Positions 38,720 to 47,960 of a stretch of 64,000 bases of DNA are shown here, piece after piece. Origin of the DNA: Paenibacillus apiarius (GTDB taxonomy: Bacteria > Bacillota > Bacilli > Paenibacillales > Paenibacillaceae). The stretch spans positions 2,365,001-2,429,000 of the forward strand of contig NZ_JAFFHZ010000001.1 in NCBI RefSeq assembly GCF_017052585.1, written 5' to 3'. A program made the translations under genes and the position numbers. Within the stretch, counting starts at the first letter, position 1. Every line of letters begins with the position of its first letter. The notes below the pieces were generated by a model. The model had not been told where the DNA came from, searched no databases, and saw only the letters and a list, made by a program, of their open reading frames with translations.

Positions 38720-39357
38720 GCCTGTATACGCAGTGGATGACGGTCTTGCTCATGATGATGAGCGGGCTGGCGCTGGGTTTGGTGTATGACAGCTATCGCG
38801 TCGTAGCGGGGCAATTCAAATTCCCGCGATGGACTATCCCCTTCTTGGACGTCATGTATTGGCTTGCTGCGACGTTGTTCGTGTTTCAAATGCTCGTCAA
38901 GGGCAATCAGGGAGAATTAAGGTTTTACGTATTCCTTGGACTGGCCTGCGGGGCATGGCTCTATGCGGTCATCCTCAGCAAGCTGGCCGTCACGATCGTG
39001 ATGTGGTTGGTCAAGGCGATGAAGGCGATCGCGCGTTTCGTGCTCCGTTGCCTCTACGTCCTTATCATTATGCCATTGAAAGCGGTATGGTTTTTTACCA
39101 AGGGCTTCATTATATTTTTGAAATCGGTCGCTATGTTCCTTATCAAAATTGTGCTACAATGTTTAAGACCGCTGGCACTGCTTGTGCTATGGGTATTCCG
39201 GCCGCTTGTCATGCCGGTATGGAACCGCTTCGGGATGACGGAGCGAACGATGAGAACATGGCGGAAGCTGAAGCAGACGGCTCATCGCATCACTGCTTGG
39301 ATGAATCAGGGTATACAGTTCATTGGACGCGTCATTCATCCGAAGAATAAGCAATAA
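38716..39357 (+). CDS. yabQ: spore cortex biosynthesis protein YabQ
   Basis: A 213-residue membrane protein of the YabQ family, with hydrophobic segments near residues 7-23, 42-60, 70-90 and 108-165, then a basic C-terminus. In B. subtilis it localises to the forespore outer membrane and is needed for cortex. It starts at GTG overlapping the yabP stop. Confidence 0.92.
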   Translation: MSLYTQWMTVLLMMMSGLALGLVYDSYRVVAGQFKFPRWTIPFLDVMYWLAATLFVFQMLVKGNQGELRFYVFLGLACGAWLYAVILSKLAVTIVMWLVKAMKAIARFVLRCLYVLIIMPLKAVWFFTKGFIIFLKSVAMFLIKIVLQCLRPLALLVLWVFRPLVMPVWNRFGMTERTMRTWRKLKQTAHRITAWMNQGIQFIGRVIHPKNKQ

Positions 39358-39501
39358 TAACTGTGTCGATCAGTAATCTCATTCACCTCGCAGTATCGGA
39401 TTGTCCTTGATCAGACGACGTAAGAGTCGTACCGCCCGTTTCATAGGGAGCAATAGAGGGTATACGTAAAAGTGGACGATTGAACTCAAGGAGGTGTGCG
39501 T

Positions 39502-39828
39502 ATGTCTGTGTCTGTTTCCCGAACACCAGACCGCTATCGCGATAAGAAAATAGCTGGAGCGAAACGCAGGCTGCGTCTGTGGACAGCCTTTATGGTACTG
39601 TTTTTGGGATGGGGCACTTATACGTACATTACTCAAATGTCCACAATGGAAGATTTGCGTCAGGATCTGAAGGTGCGCGAGAAAGAAAAGCAAGCTGCGG
39701 AGCAAATCCGCAATGAGTTGAAGCAGGAGGTGGATCGGCTCAATACGACCGAATACATTCTCCAGATTGCGCGAAGTCGAGGCATGGTGCTGCCTGATGA
39801 AGTCATCATCCGAAAACACGATGAATAG
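39502..39828 (+). CDS. divIC: cell division protein DivIC (septum formation initiator family)
   Basis: A 108-residue bitopic protein: a basic N-terminus, one membrane helix (about 30-46) and an extracytoplasmic coiled coil (about 50-85, rich in Glu, Lys and Leu) ending in RSRGMVLPDEVIIRK. DivIC forms the divisome subcomplex with FtsL and DivIB. ATG 39502 has AAGGAGG upstream; the GTG at 39496 is too close to it. Confidence 0.9.
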   Translation: MSVSVSRTPDRYRDKKIAGAKRRLRLWTAFMVLFLGWGTYTYITQMSTMEDLRQDLKVREKEKQAAEQIRNELKQEVDRLNTTEYILQIARSRGMVLPDEVIIRKHDE

Positions 39829-39852
39829 GCGTAAAATCGGGACAACCGTCGG

Positions 39853-39882
39853 TTGACCAATATCGCGCCGTTACAGTATAAT
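39853..39882 (+). promoter_or_regulatory. sigma-A promoter of the S1-domain gene
   Basis: TTGACC, 18 nt, perfect TATAAT. Confidence 0.75.
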
Positions 39883-39956
39883 CACCACATAAGCATTGTT
39901 TTTGTTGATCAGGGCAATGTTTCGTTCAACATTTTAAGGGAGGAACATTTTATTCT

Positions 39957-40442
39957 ATGACAATTGAAGTGGGCACCAAGTTAGAGGGCAAGGTGACAGG
40001 TATTACGCATTTTGGAGCGTTCGTTGATCTGTCGGGAGGTGTCACGGGACTGGTTCACATCTCTGAAATTGCCGATAACTACGTCAAGGACGTGAATGAC
40101 CATTTGAAGATTGACGATATCGTCACGGTCAAAGTTATTAACGTCGACAAGGACGGCAAGATTGGCTTGTCTATTAAGCAAACGATCGATAAACCTGCAT
40201 CGGAACAGAGACCTCCAAGAGGACCCCGTCCGGACCGTCCAGGACCTCGTCCTGATCGTCCAGGAAGAGACGGCGGCAGGTATGGACAAGGGAACCGGGA
40301 CCGGGGGGGACGCAAGTCGCCTAATTTCGCTTCTTTTGAGGATAAAATGTCGCGCTTCCTGAAGGATAGCGAAGAACGCATTTCTTCTTTGAAGAAGAAC
40401 ACGGAATCCAAGCGCGGAGGCCGTGGCGCTCGTCGGATGTAA
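39957..40442 (+). CDS. S1-domain RNA-binding protein (YabR)
   Basis: A 161-residue protein with one N-terminal S1/OB-fold RNA-binding domain (about 3-75: GKVTGITHFGAFVDLSGGVTGLVHISEI). A Pro/Arg/Asp/Gly-rich low-complexity linker follows (about 85-125) and then a basic tail. Related general stress protein 13 binds ribosomes. The function of YabR is not known. GGGAGGAACA precedes the ATG at a slightly long distance. Confidence 0.88.
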   Translation: MTIEVGTKLEGKVTGITHFGAFVDLSGGVTGLVHISEIADNYVKDVNDHLKIDDIVTVKVINVDKDGKIGLSIKQTIDKPASEQRPPRGPRPDRPGPRPDRPGRDGGRYGQGNRDRGGRKSPNFASFEDKMSRFLKDSEERISSLKKNTESKRGGRGARRM

Positions 40443-40457
40443 TGAATATATAAATGC

Positions 40458-40496
40458 AAGCCGCAGGCCGGGTTATCGGCGTTGCGGCTTTTTTAA
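40458..40496 (+). terminator. terminator after the S1-domain gene
   Basis: Stem AAGCCGCA/TGCGGCTT with a T6 tail. Confidence 0.88.
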
Positions 40497-40510
40497 TGTG
40501 TGGCAAGCTT

Positions 40511-40547
40511 CCTTCCTGCCTTTTCAGGGTACGGAAGGTTTTTTGTA
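40511..40547 (+). terminator. possible second terminator
   Basis: CCTTCC/GGAAGG stem with an inner CCTG/CAGG and a T6 tail, 15 nt after the first terminator. From here to about 40850 I see no gene or tRNA. Confidence 0.5.
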
Positions 40548-40853
40548 TTAGCCGGACGCCGTGCGTCTGTTTCCGTGCTGCGGCTACCGTGATACCATAT
40601 ACCGTCCTCCACGTTGTGACGGAATCGGGGGTTCGTCGCACGCCGTTTGTCGGCTGTACTTTTTTTGTCGGTGGAGTCGGCGCTTACGACAGGTTATTAC
40701 GCCATTCCGTATGCTTTACCCCCGATTAGTCCCCGCTTCACGTGGAAGCGTTACAAAAATGTGACAACGCCGCTGCTGCGGAGAGGAGGGAGAAGAGGCC
40801 GCAATCCCTTGTCAGGCTGTGCTTGTCCGTTTTTTTGCATGAGGCTCAACTCA

Positions 40854-40919
40854 TGTCGGAAAGTTTTTTGGATGGAATTCCTTATTATGACAAACTATTT
40901 TGATTCCCTTTTCTATAAT
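40854..40919 (+). promoter_or_regulatory. probable Spo0A-activated spoIIE promoter
   Basis: ATGACA at 40887-40892 and TATAAT at 40914-40919 are separated by 21 nt. An abnormally long spacer of this size is the hallmark of the Spo0A~P-activated sigma-A promoter of B. subtilis spoIIE. TGTCGGAA at 40854-40861, one mismatch from a 0A box, lies just upstream. Confidence 0.6.
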
Positions 40920-40956
40920 GAGAGCACACAATTCATAGAATAGGTGGTGCTAGGCA

Positions 40957-43461
40957 ATGAGTAAGACGAAAGTAATTCCGTTTCCGAAGAAAAGCTGGCA
41001 AGGTGGCATGGACGGTGAAGGGGTATGGGCGCAGAGCGCCAACAAATGGCGTTTGGAGCGATTCAGACGCGTCCTTGGCACACGCAAGTGGACAATTATG
41101 TTCGTCTTAATTGGATTTTTGCTTGGACGAGCCATGATTTTGAATGAGTTGTTTCCGTTTGCAGCAGCTTTTTTCGCGGTTATTTACTTTACTCGCCGTG
41201 AACTGGCGACATGGGTAGGAACGGCGTTGCTTGCCGGCAGCTTGTTCGCCCCCATGCCGATTACGCTTATGATGGGAATGCAGCTCTTGCTCATTGTCCT
41301 CCTGCACCGCGGGTTGAAAGCATATGAACGAACGGATATGAATGCCGCTCCGTTTATGGTATTCAGTGCCTCGCTCATCGTAAAGTTATTCGTCACCTTC
41401 GTATCGACATCATTTACATGGTACGCCTTCCTGATGGACTTTACCGACGCCATTCTTGGCTTGGTGCTCACTTTGGTGTTCATACAGGCGCTGCCGGTGC
41501 TGACGATGAGCAAGCGCAATTACACGTTGCGGATCGAGGAAATGATTTGCCTGATGATATTGCTTGCCTCTGTGATGACGGGAGCCGTCGGTTGGACAGT
41601 CCAGTCGCTCCAGCTCGATCATATATTGTCGCGATATTTTGTCCTTCTGTTCGCGCTTGTCGGCGGCGCCCCGCTCGGAGCTTCCGTAGGAGTCGTGCTG
41701 GGCCTGATTCTAGGCCTTGCCGAGCCGAGCTCTTTGACGCAAATGAGCGTATTGGCGTTTGCCGGGCTCTTGGCCGGGCTGCTGCGCGAAGGGAAACGCT
41801 GGGCCGTCGCCTTCGGCATGCTGCTGGGGACAGCGATTCTGTCCGTCTACCTGGGGCCCCCGACTCAAGTGATGGCTTCTACCTGGGAGACGATCGTCGC
41901 TGCGGCGCTGTTTTTGCTTACTCCTAAATCCATATGCTTGACCTTGGCCAAGTATGTGCCTGGAACGAACGAACATGCGAAGTCGCAGCATGAGTATGCG
42001 AAGCGGGTCCGGGATATGACCGCTGATCGCGTGCAGCAGTTCTCGGGAGTATTCCGTCAGCTGTCAAGCAGCTTCAAGCAGACGGCCAATACGGACAACC
42101 CGCTTACAGATGATGATAAGGCGAATAGCCTCATCGAATCGGTATCTGCCGTAACGTGCACCGCTTGTCCTAGACGCCAATCCTGCTGGAGCCACAAATA
42201 TGTGCAAACGATGACAGTGATGACACAGATGCTGCACAAGGTGGAGGATCAGTCCGAATATTCCGAATGGAAAGGGAAGCACATGCCCCAGACATGGAAG
42301 AGCCACTGTATGAAGGCGCAGCAGGTGATCGCTCTGCTGCGCGACCATTCTATTCGCTATCAACATGATGAGCATTGGCGCAAGCAGATTCAGGAGAGCA
42401 GGCATTTCGTGGCCAATCAGCTGGACGGAGTATCGCAAGTGATGGATGACTTGGCGCGGGAAATCCAGCGGGAAGGACAGGAACTCTTTATGCAGGAGGA
42501 GCAAATTCGGCAAGCGATGGAGGACTTGGGCTTGTCTGTGCATCGGGTAGACATATTGACCTTAGAACCCGGACGCATCGAGATCGAAATGATACATTCC
42601 TTCACGGACGGCTATGACGAATGCCGCAAATTAATCGCGCCGCTATTATCGGATATATTGGGCGAGCATATCGCCGTGCGCGAGGAGCGGATGACAGGGA
42701 GGGAAGGCCATGGGATGGTAACCTTTGTATCGGCTAAAGCATTTGAAGTAGAGAGCGGTCTCGCCAGTGCGGCGAAGGGAGGAGATGTGTTATCGGGGGA
42801 TAGCTTCAGCGCTTTGGAGCTCGGAAGCGGTAAGTACGCAGTTGCTTTAAGCGACGGGATGGGCAATGGAGAGCGGGCCCGCATGGAGAGCAGCGCCACT
42901 TTGAATTTGCTGTCTCAGCTGCTGCAGTCAGGCATAGACGAGAAGCTGGCCATTCAATCGGTAAATTCTGTACTGATGCTTCGTTCACCGGACGAAGTGT
43001 TTGCGACCGTCGATTTGGCCATCATTGATTTATACTCAGCCAATGCAACCTTTATGAAAAGCGGTTCAATTCCAAGCTTTATTAAGAGCGGAAGCGAGGT
43101 GCGTTTAGTTTCTTCTGGAAATTTGCCGATAGGTATCATACAGGATATTGATATCGAGCTTGTTGATTCTTCATTACAGCCGGGAGACATACTCATCATG
43201 ATGACAGATGGCATTTTTGACGCGCCAGGACCTGCGGTAAATAAGGAAATATGGATGAAGCGCCTAATCAGTGAGCTGGAGACGGATGATCCGCAGGAGA
43301 TCGCAGACATTTTGTTGGAAACGGTCATTCGCCATTCCAGCGGGCAGATAGAAGACGATATGACGGTCGTCGTCACGAGGGTGACGAGGCATCAGCCGCA
43401 GTGGGCCACTCTGCATTGGAATGGGCATGATCGAATGGACCGCCCGCTTACGGTAAGTTGA
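40957..43461 (+). CDS. spoIIE: stage II sporulation protein E, SpoIIAA-P phosphatase
   Basis: An 834-residue membrane phosphatase. The first 330 residues contain about ten transmembrane helices, then a cytoplasmic region with a CTACPRRQSCW cysteine motif that mediates FtsZ association and oligomerisation. The C-terminal PP2C domain shows SDGMGNG (about 631) and MMTDGIFDA. SpoIIE dephosphorylates SpoIIAA in the forespore and so triggers sigma-F. It starts at ATG after AATAGGTGG. Confidence 0.97.
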   Translation: MSKTKVIPFPKKSWQGGMDGEGVWAQSANKWRLERFRRVLGTRKWTIMFVLIGFLLGRAMILNELFPFAAAFFAVIYFTRRELATWVGTALLAGSLFAPMPITLMMGMQLLLIVLLHRGLKAYERTDMNAAPFMVFSASLIVKLFVTFVSTSFTWYAFLMDFTDAILGLVLTLVFIQALPVLTMSKRNYTLRIEEMICLMILLASVMTGAVGWTVQSLQLDHILSRYFVLLFALVGGAPLGASVGVVLGLILGLAEPSSLTQMSVLAFAGLLAGLLREGKRWAVAFGMLLGTAILSVYLGPPTQVMASTWETIVAAALFLLTPKSICLTLAKYVPGTNEHAKSQHEYAKRVRDMTADRVQQFSGVFRQLSSSFKQTANTDNPLTDDDKANSLIESVSAVTCTACPRRQSCWSHKYVQTMTVMTQMLHKVEDQSEYSEWKGKHMPQTWKSHCMKAQQVIALLRDHSIRYQHDEHWRKQIQESRHFVANQLDGVSQVMDDLAREIQREGQELFMQEEQIRQAMEDLGLSVHRVDILTLEPGRIEIEMIHSFTDGYDECRKLIAPLLSDILGEHIAVREERMTGREGHGMVTFVSAKAFEVESGLASAAKGGDVLSGDSFSALELGSGKYAVALSDGMGNGERARMESSATLNLLSQLLQSGIDEKLAIQSVNSVLMLRSPDEVFATVDLAIIDLYSANATFMKSGSIPSFIKSGSEVRLVSSGNLPIGIIQDIDIELVDSSLQPGDILIMMTDGIFDAPGPAVNKEIWMKRLISELETDDPQEIADILLETVIRHSSGQIEDDMTVVVTRVTRHQPQWATLHWNGHDRMDRPLTVS

Positions 43462-43478
43462 CACTTGTACTTCCTGGT

Positions 43479-43501
43479 GTTGAAAAGTAATCTTTTTGAA
43501 C
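43479..43501. repeat. intergenic inverted repeat, degenerate copy 2
   Basis: GTTGAAAAG-TAAT-CTTTTTGAAC, 18 nt past the spoIIE stop, resembles the GTTCAAAAA/TTTTTGAAC hairpins at 35665 and 47258. The arms are less perfect. Confidence 0.4.
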
Positions 43502-43634
43502 ATGTTGCTATTTAATGTTTCTTCATCGCTTTCTCTAGCAATCGGATGGCGCCTTGCCCAGTGTCAGGGTTAAACTCTCTCATCACGGGCAACACTAGAG
43601 CTAGATTGTTAGTGACGATGAGAGGGCGATGGGA

Positions 43635-44402
43635 ATGATGAAGCAGATCTTACTCATTACGGACGGATGTTCCAACGTGGGGGTGCAGCCGGCGGTTGCC
43701 GCCGCTCAGGCGAGAGAGCTCGGCATTACAGTGAATGTTGTCGGCATTGTTGATTATGGAACGATAGGGGTGTTGGGCGGACGTGAAATTGAAGATATTG
43801 CTCAGGCGGGGGGTGGCATCAGCCGGATTGTGCAGTCGCACCAACTCTCGCAGACTATTCAGATGATGACGCGCAAGACCGTCGTGCAGACGATTCATCA
43901 AGCCGTGAATAAAGAGCTGCGTCAAATATTGGGCGCTGATGGAACGGATAGCGTTGAAGCGCTCCCTCCGGATCAGCGCGCAGAAGTAGTGCGTGTGATG
44001 GATGATATGAGTGAGCAATCCGAGCTTAGAGTTGCTCTATTGATTGATACCAGTGCGAGCATGAAGCCGAAGCTGGCGGCAGTGGAGGAGGCGATACGCG
44101 ATTTGATGCTCAGCCTGCAGGCGCGGATCGGGAGGAGCGAATTGAGCGTCTTTCATTTTCCGGGGCCTCATGGAGGGGAGGAAGCAGTGCAGGATCTGGA
44201 ATGGACCGATGATATCGGACGCGCAAAACGCTTATTTCAACGGCTGAACATGCGGGGTACGACGCCAACGGGTCCGGCCCTCTTGAAAGTGATCGACTAT
44301 TACCAATATGATAGTCATATGGGCTCTTCCACGGCAGACGAGCCAGCGTATCAACAAGAAGGAACGGGAACGGATGGGATATGGAGTGACTACATCGTTT
44401 AA
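43635..44402 (+). CDS. yabS: VWA-domain protein YabS
   Basis: A 255-residue protein with two von Willebrand factor A-like parts: residues 1-85 begin KQILLITDGCSNVG and a second module (about 130-245) has the MIDAS-like DTSAS motif (LLIDTSASMKPK) and GTTPTGPAL. The function is unknown, but it is always paired with the kinase YabT. The ATG at 43635 is favoured by the spacing from GAGGGC; 43629 is an alternative. Its 3' end overlaps yabT by 29 nt. Confidence 0.88.
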   Translation: MMKQILLITDGCSNVGVQPAVAAAQARELGITVNVVGIVDYGTIGVLGGREIEDIAQAGGGISRIVQSHQLSQTIQMMTRKTVVQTIHQAVNKELRQILGADGTDSVEALPPDQRAEVVRVMDDMSEQSELRVALLIDTSASMKPKLAAVEEAIRDLMLSLQARIGRSELSVFHFPGPHGGEEAVQDLEWTDDIGRAKRLFQRLNMRGTTPTGPALLKVIDYYQYDSHMGSSTADEPAYQQEGTGTDGIWSDYIV

Positions 44403-45417
44403 AGCGGGGGGACAACTGCATACCGTTAAGACTGCGGTTCGGCAAATCAGCATCGCGCCCGGAACCGTGCTGAAAGGCGTGTGGAACGAACGCATGTATC
44501 GTGTAGAGCGGCTTCTGGGGCGCGGTGCGAACGGTGTCGTCTATTTGGTGACCATGCTGGCGATGGAGGAGAACCGCGAGCGAGGCTCGGGGTCATTCGC
44601 ACTCAAGATGGGAGTGGATGCGGTCGATTTTCAATCGGAAATCAATGCGCTGCGCTCTTTGGAGCGACAGCGCCGCACACAGGGCGGCCGAGTCGGCCGT
44701 AACGGCGCCAGGCCTTTTCTTGTCGACATTGACGATGCGGATGTGAGCGGGCAGCGGATTCCGTTTTACGTCATGAGGTATGTTCCCGGTGTAAGCTTAA
44801 AGGCGTACATTTATAAGAATGGAGCCGACTGGTACGGTCTGGTCGGAGGCAAGCTATTGGCCAGGCTGCATAAAGTCCATCAGCACGGCTGGGTGTTCGG
44901 TGACCTGAAGGCGGAAAATGTGCTCGTCAATAACGATGGCACAGTCGAGCTTGTCGATTTTGGCGGGTTAACTGCAATGGGGAGTAGCGTGAAGCAGTTC
45001 ACCGAGCTGTATGATCGCGGGTACTGGCACGCAGGCTCCCGATCGGCCGATTGCGGGTACGATTTATTTTCGTTTGCCGTGCTGACGATTCAGATTCTCG
45101 GCGAAAAAGAATTACGCGAACGTTTAAAGGCAAGCTTGCCGCAGACACGCGATGTAAAGGATTTGCAGGACATCGTGCGCAGCAACCCGCGATTGAAGCC
45201 TTTTGAAGCGTGGCTTTCGCGTGCTCTAAAAGGCGCATTCGCCTCCTCGGAGGAAGCTCATCGACAATGGCAGGAACTTAGCCATCGACTATACCGGACG
45301 GGCAAGAAGCCTCATAGGCCAACTCCGCTATGGTTGAAATGGTTTTTTGGCGTGTCTTTATTTCTGCTTGCAACAAGTATCGCGCTTGCGGGTTGGGGCT
45401 TCGATTTACAGAGGTGA
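44374..45417 (+). CDS. yabT: serine/threonine protein kinase YabT
   Basis: A 347-residue Hanks-type kinase anchored by a C-terminal membrane helix (about 321-342). Seen motifs are the P-loop GRGANGVVY, the catalytic Lys in ALKM, the catalytic loop HGWVFGDLKAENVL, in which HRD is replaced by FGD, and DFGG. B. subtilis YabT is activated by DNA and phosphorylates RecA during sporulation. The ATG at 44374 follows AAGGAACGGG. It overlaps yabS out of frame. Confidence 0.9.
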   Translation: MGYGVTTSFKAGGQLHTVKTAVRQISIAPGTVLKGVWNERMYRVERLLGRGANGVVYLVTMLAMEENRERGSGSFALKMGVDAVDFQSEINALRSLERQRRTQGGRVGRNGARPFLVDIDDADVSGQRIPFYVMRYVPGVSLKAYIYKNGADWYGLVGGKLLARLHKVHQHGWVFGDLKAENVLVNNDGTVELVDFGGLTAMGSSVKQFTELYDRGYWHAGSRSADCGYDLFSFAVLTIQILGEKELRERLKASLPQTRDVKDLQDIVRSNPRLKPFEAWLSRALKGAFASSEEAHRQWQELSHRLYRTGKKPHRPTPLWLKWFFGVSLFLLATSIALAGWGFDLQR

Positions 45418-45602
45418 TTGTGTTATATTGGAAAAAGAAAAAGGTTTGAATCTTAATGAAATTTGGATCGTACTAATTACTTAATACATAACATAATGAA
45501 ATTCGGTATAACGAGATTCTGTCTTTTGGGTCTGCCTCATACATACGCTTGTTCGAGTTGAATTAGCAAGAAGTTATATTGAACAGAAATCGGGGATGAA
45601 CA

Positions 45603-47192
45603 ATGGCACCAAGAGAAGGACCGGGCCAAGGAAGCGAGTATGCTTGGCGGCAGTGGATAATGAGACTGAAGGATACGGCGGAGCAGCATTTTCTGTGGAA
45701 CGAGGGGGACACGATCGTGGTTGCGGTATCCGGAGGGCCGGATTCGATGCTGCTTCTTTATGCGCTTCATGAATTGATTGAACAGGGTGAAGCAGAAGGC
45801 GCGCGCCGTCTCGTTGCCGCTCATGTTCATCACGGCTTCCGCGGCAGGGAATCAGATGAAGAAGCATTGTTTGTAGAGCGGGAAGCGCAGAAGCTGGGCA
45901 TCCGCTTCGAAATGACGCGCGTTGATGCTCCTGGACTGGCGGAACGGCGCGGTCTGAATCCGCAAGCGGCTGCTCGCGAGCTGCGCTACCATTTCCTGCA
46001 GGATGTTGCAAAGCATTATGGCGCTTCACACATCGCGCTTGCCCATCATGCCGATGATCAAGCGGAGACCGTGCTGATGCGCATGCTGCGCGGAACGGGA
46101 AGTTCCGGTCTGGCCGGCATGGCCTGGAAGCGCGAAGAGGGAGAACTTGCGTATATTCGGCCGCTGCTTCATATGCGGAAGACGGACATACTGGAGTGGT
46201 GCGCCATGCGGAACATTCCCTATATAACGGATAGCAGCAATACGAAGCGTGACTACACCCGCAATCGATTGCGGCTGGATATTTTGCCTCTATTAGAGAA
46301 TGAAAATCCGCAGCTGGTGGGAGCGCTATGCAGAATGGCGGATACGCTGCGGGATGAGGCCGACTGGATGGAAGAAGAGACGCGCAGATTGTTTCAATGT
46401 CATGTGAAGACGGTAAGCAATGATGAAGGAAGTCCATTCGTTTCTTATGCCGGATCGGGCTATCTTCTGGACCGTGGGGCATTTTGCAATACACATGTTG
46501 CTTTACAACGCAGGTTGATTAAACTAATATTAAATTATCTCACGCGGGAAGCGGAACAGATGGATTTTGACGTCATTGAGACGCTTCGGAATGCGGCGGC
46601 AAGAGAACACCCTTCCACTTGGAGGATGGATGTGTCTCGCGACGTTGTGTTCGTGCGTGAATATGACCGCTTGCTATGGCTGCTCCAGGATGTCGCTGCT
46701 TCTGATGATATCCGCTGCGTGACGAGCTTGACGATACATAGAACGAGTTCCTCGGGTCGTTTATCGTTGCCGCTTAACAACAGCACGCTGCATTGGATGA
46801 TCGGGGCCGCAACGGATAGGGATGCGGCTGGGAATATGCGGAATTTCATTGACGGCAGCGACTCAATCGCAAGGCCGCGTGTGCGCGGAAGGGCTTGGGA
46901 AGCTCAGTTCGATGCGGACACATTGTGCTGGCCGCTTCATGTCCGATCTCGCCAGCCAGGTGATCGGATGCGTGTGCAAGGATTAAACGGCAGCAAAAAA
47001 GTGCAAGATATGTTCGTTGATGCTAAAATTGCTCCGTCATTGCGAAGCTTCATTCCCATTATGACGGATAATAACGGACAGATAGTATGGGTGCCCGGAG
47101 TACGGCGTTCCGATGTTGCGCTCGTACAGCCGTCAACACAGTGCATCATTCATTTCGTACTGGAAGGCGGGGCGCATGCTTCAACGCAGTAG
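45603..47192 (+). CDS. tilS: tRNA(Ile)-lysidine synthetase
   Basis: Modifies C34 of the CAU-anticodon tRNA-Ile to lysidine so that it reads AUA. The 529-residue protein has the PP-loop SGGPDS at 43-48, the HHADDQAET motif, MLRGTGSSGLAGM and a C-terminal substrate-binding domain (about 440-520). The ATG at 45603 follows GGGGATG. The 185-nt gap before it shows no clear promoter. Confidence 0.95.
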   Translation: MAPREGPGQGSEYAWRQWIMRLKDTAEQHFLWNEGDTIVVAVSGGPDSMLLLYALHELIEQGEAEGARRLVAAHVHHGFRGRESDEEALFVEREAQKLGIRFEMTRVDAPGLAERRGLNPQAAARELRYHFLQDVAKHYGASHIALAHHADDQAETVLMRMLRGTGSSGLAGMAWKREEGELAYIRPLLHMRKTDILEWCAMRNIPYITDSSNTKRDYTRNRLRLDILPLLENENPQLVGALCRMADTLRDEADWMEEETRRLFQCHVKTVSNDEGSPFVSYAGSGYLLDRGAFCNTHVALQRRLIKLILNYLTREAEQMDFDVIETLRNAAAREHPSTWRMDVSRDVVFVREYDRLLWLLQDVAASDDIRCVTSLTIHRTSSSGRLSLPLNNSTLHWMIGAATDRDAAGNMRNFIDGSDSIARPRVRGRAWEAQFDADTLCWPLHVRSRQPGDRMRVQGLNGSKKVQDMFVDAKIAPSLRSFIPIMTDNNGQIVWVPGVRRSDVALVQPSTQCIIHFVLEGGAHASTQ

Positions 47193-47257
47193 CATCGATA
47201 TTGCGGCATCGGTATCGTAACCGCATGGAACGATCCATGTTCACATAAGTATTATAG

Positions 47258-47303
47258 GTTGTTCAAAAATTCCTTTTTTTGAACACGCACTATTAGTATT
47301 CAC
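47258..47303. repeat. intergenic inverted repeat, copy 3
   Basis: GTTCAAAAA-TTCC-TTTTTTTTGAAC, followed by ACGCACTATTAGTATTCACT. It shares both the hairpin and the downstream CACTA with the copy at 35665. It precedes the hpt ribosome binding site. Confidence 0.5.
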
Positions 47304-47321
47304 TCTAGGAGGGGCCCATCA

Positions 47322-47870
47322 TTGCAGAACGACATTGAAAAGGTAGTATTTAGCGAGGAACAAATTCAAGCGAGAGTGCAGGAGTTGGGAGAACAACTCA
47401 GCCGTGACTATGAAGGAAAGTGTCCGCTTGTCATTTGCGTCCTGAAAGGCGCTTTTATCTTTATGGCCGATTTGGTGAAGCGCATTTCCGTTCCTTTGGA
47501 ATTGGATTTTATGGCAGTGTCGAGCTATGGAGCATCGACGAAATCGTCAGGCGTAGTCCGGATTATTAAGGATTTGGATGTGCCTGTTGATGGGCGCGAC
47601 GTATTGATTGTGGAGGATATTATCGACACGGGATTGACGCTAAGCTATCTTATTGAAGTGCTGCAAGGACGTAAAGCGAATTCCATACGTGTAGTTACGC
47701 TCTTTGATAAACCGGCGCGCCGCAACGTTGATATGGAAGCTGATTATAAAGGTTTTGTGCTGCCCGACGAATTTATCGTCGGTTATGGTCTCGATTTCGC
47801 CGAAAGATATCGCAACCTCCCATACATTGGCGTATTAAAACCTGAAATTTATACAGATGAAGCAAAATAA
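47322..47870 (+). CDS. hpt: hypoxanthine-guanine phosphoribosyltransferase
   Basis: Salvages hypoxanthine and guanine with PRPP. The 182-residue protein has the PRPP loop [13 protein letters not shown] (about 90-102) and [15 protein letters not shown]. It starts at TTG with AGGAGGGG 7 nt upstream. tilS-hpt-ftsH order is conserved in Bacillales, where TilS and Hpt can both influence ftsH expression. Confidence 0.95.
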   Translation: MQNDIEKVVFSEEQIQARVQELGEQLSRDYEGKCPLVICVLKGAFIFMADLVKRISVPLELDFMAVSSYGASTKSSGVVRIIKDLDVPVDGRDVLIVEDIIDTGLTLSYLIEVLQGRKANSIRVVTLFDKPARRNVDMEADYKGFVLPDEFIVGYGLDFAERYRNLPYIGVLKPEIYTDEAK

Positions 47871-47901
47871 CAATTTCGCTGTCATTGCTTGCGTGGTCAA
47901 G

Positions 47902-47931
47902 TTGTGATGGCAATACGTGCTATGATACAAT
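47902..47931 (+). promoter_or_regulatory. candidate sigma-A promoter of ftsH
   Basis: TTGTGA, 18 nt, TACAAT, 30 nt before the ftsH start. An overlapping TATGAT is an alternative -10. Confidence 0.45.
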
Positions 47932-47960
47932 AACTTCGTGTCCTTGAGAGGAGGTTGGGG

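Noticed and set aside
40454..40956. Possible tRNA genes or small ORFs between the S1-domain gene and spoIIE
   Set aside because: B. subtilis carries tRNAs in a comparable place, so I looked for T-arm motifs and cloverleaf pairs and saw none. The short frames there are Cys/Phe-rich and lack starts with good ribosome binding sites.
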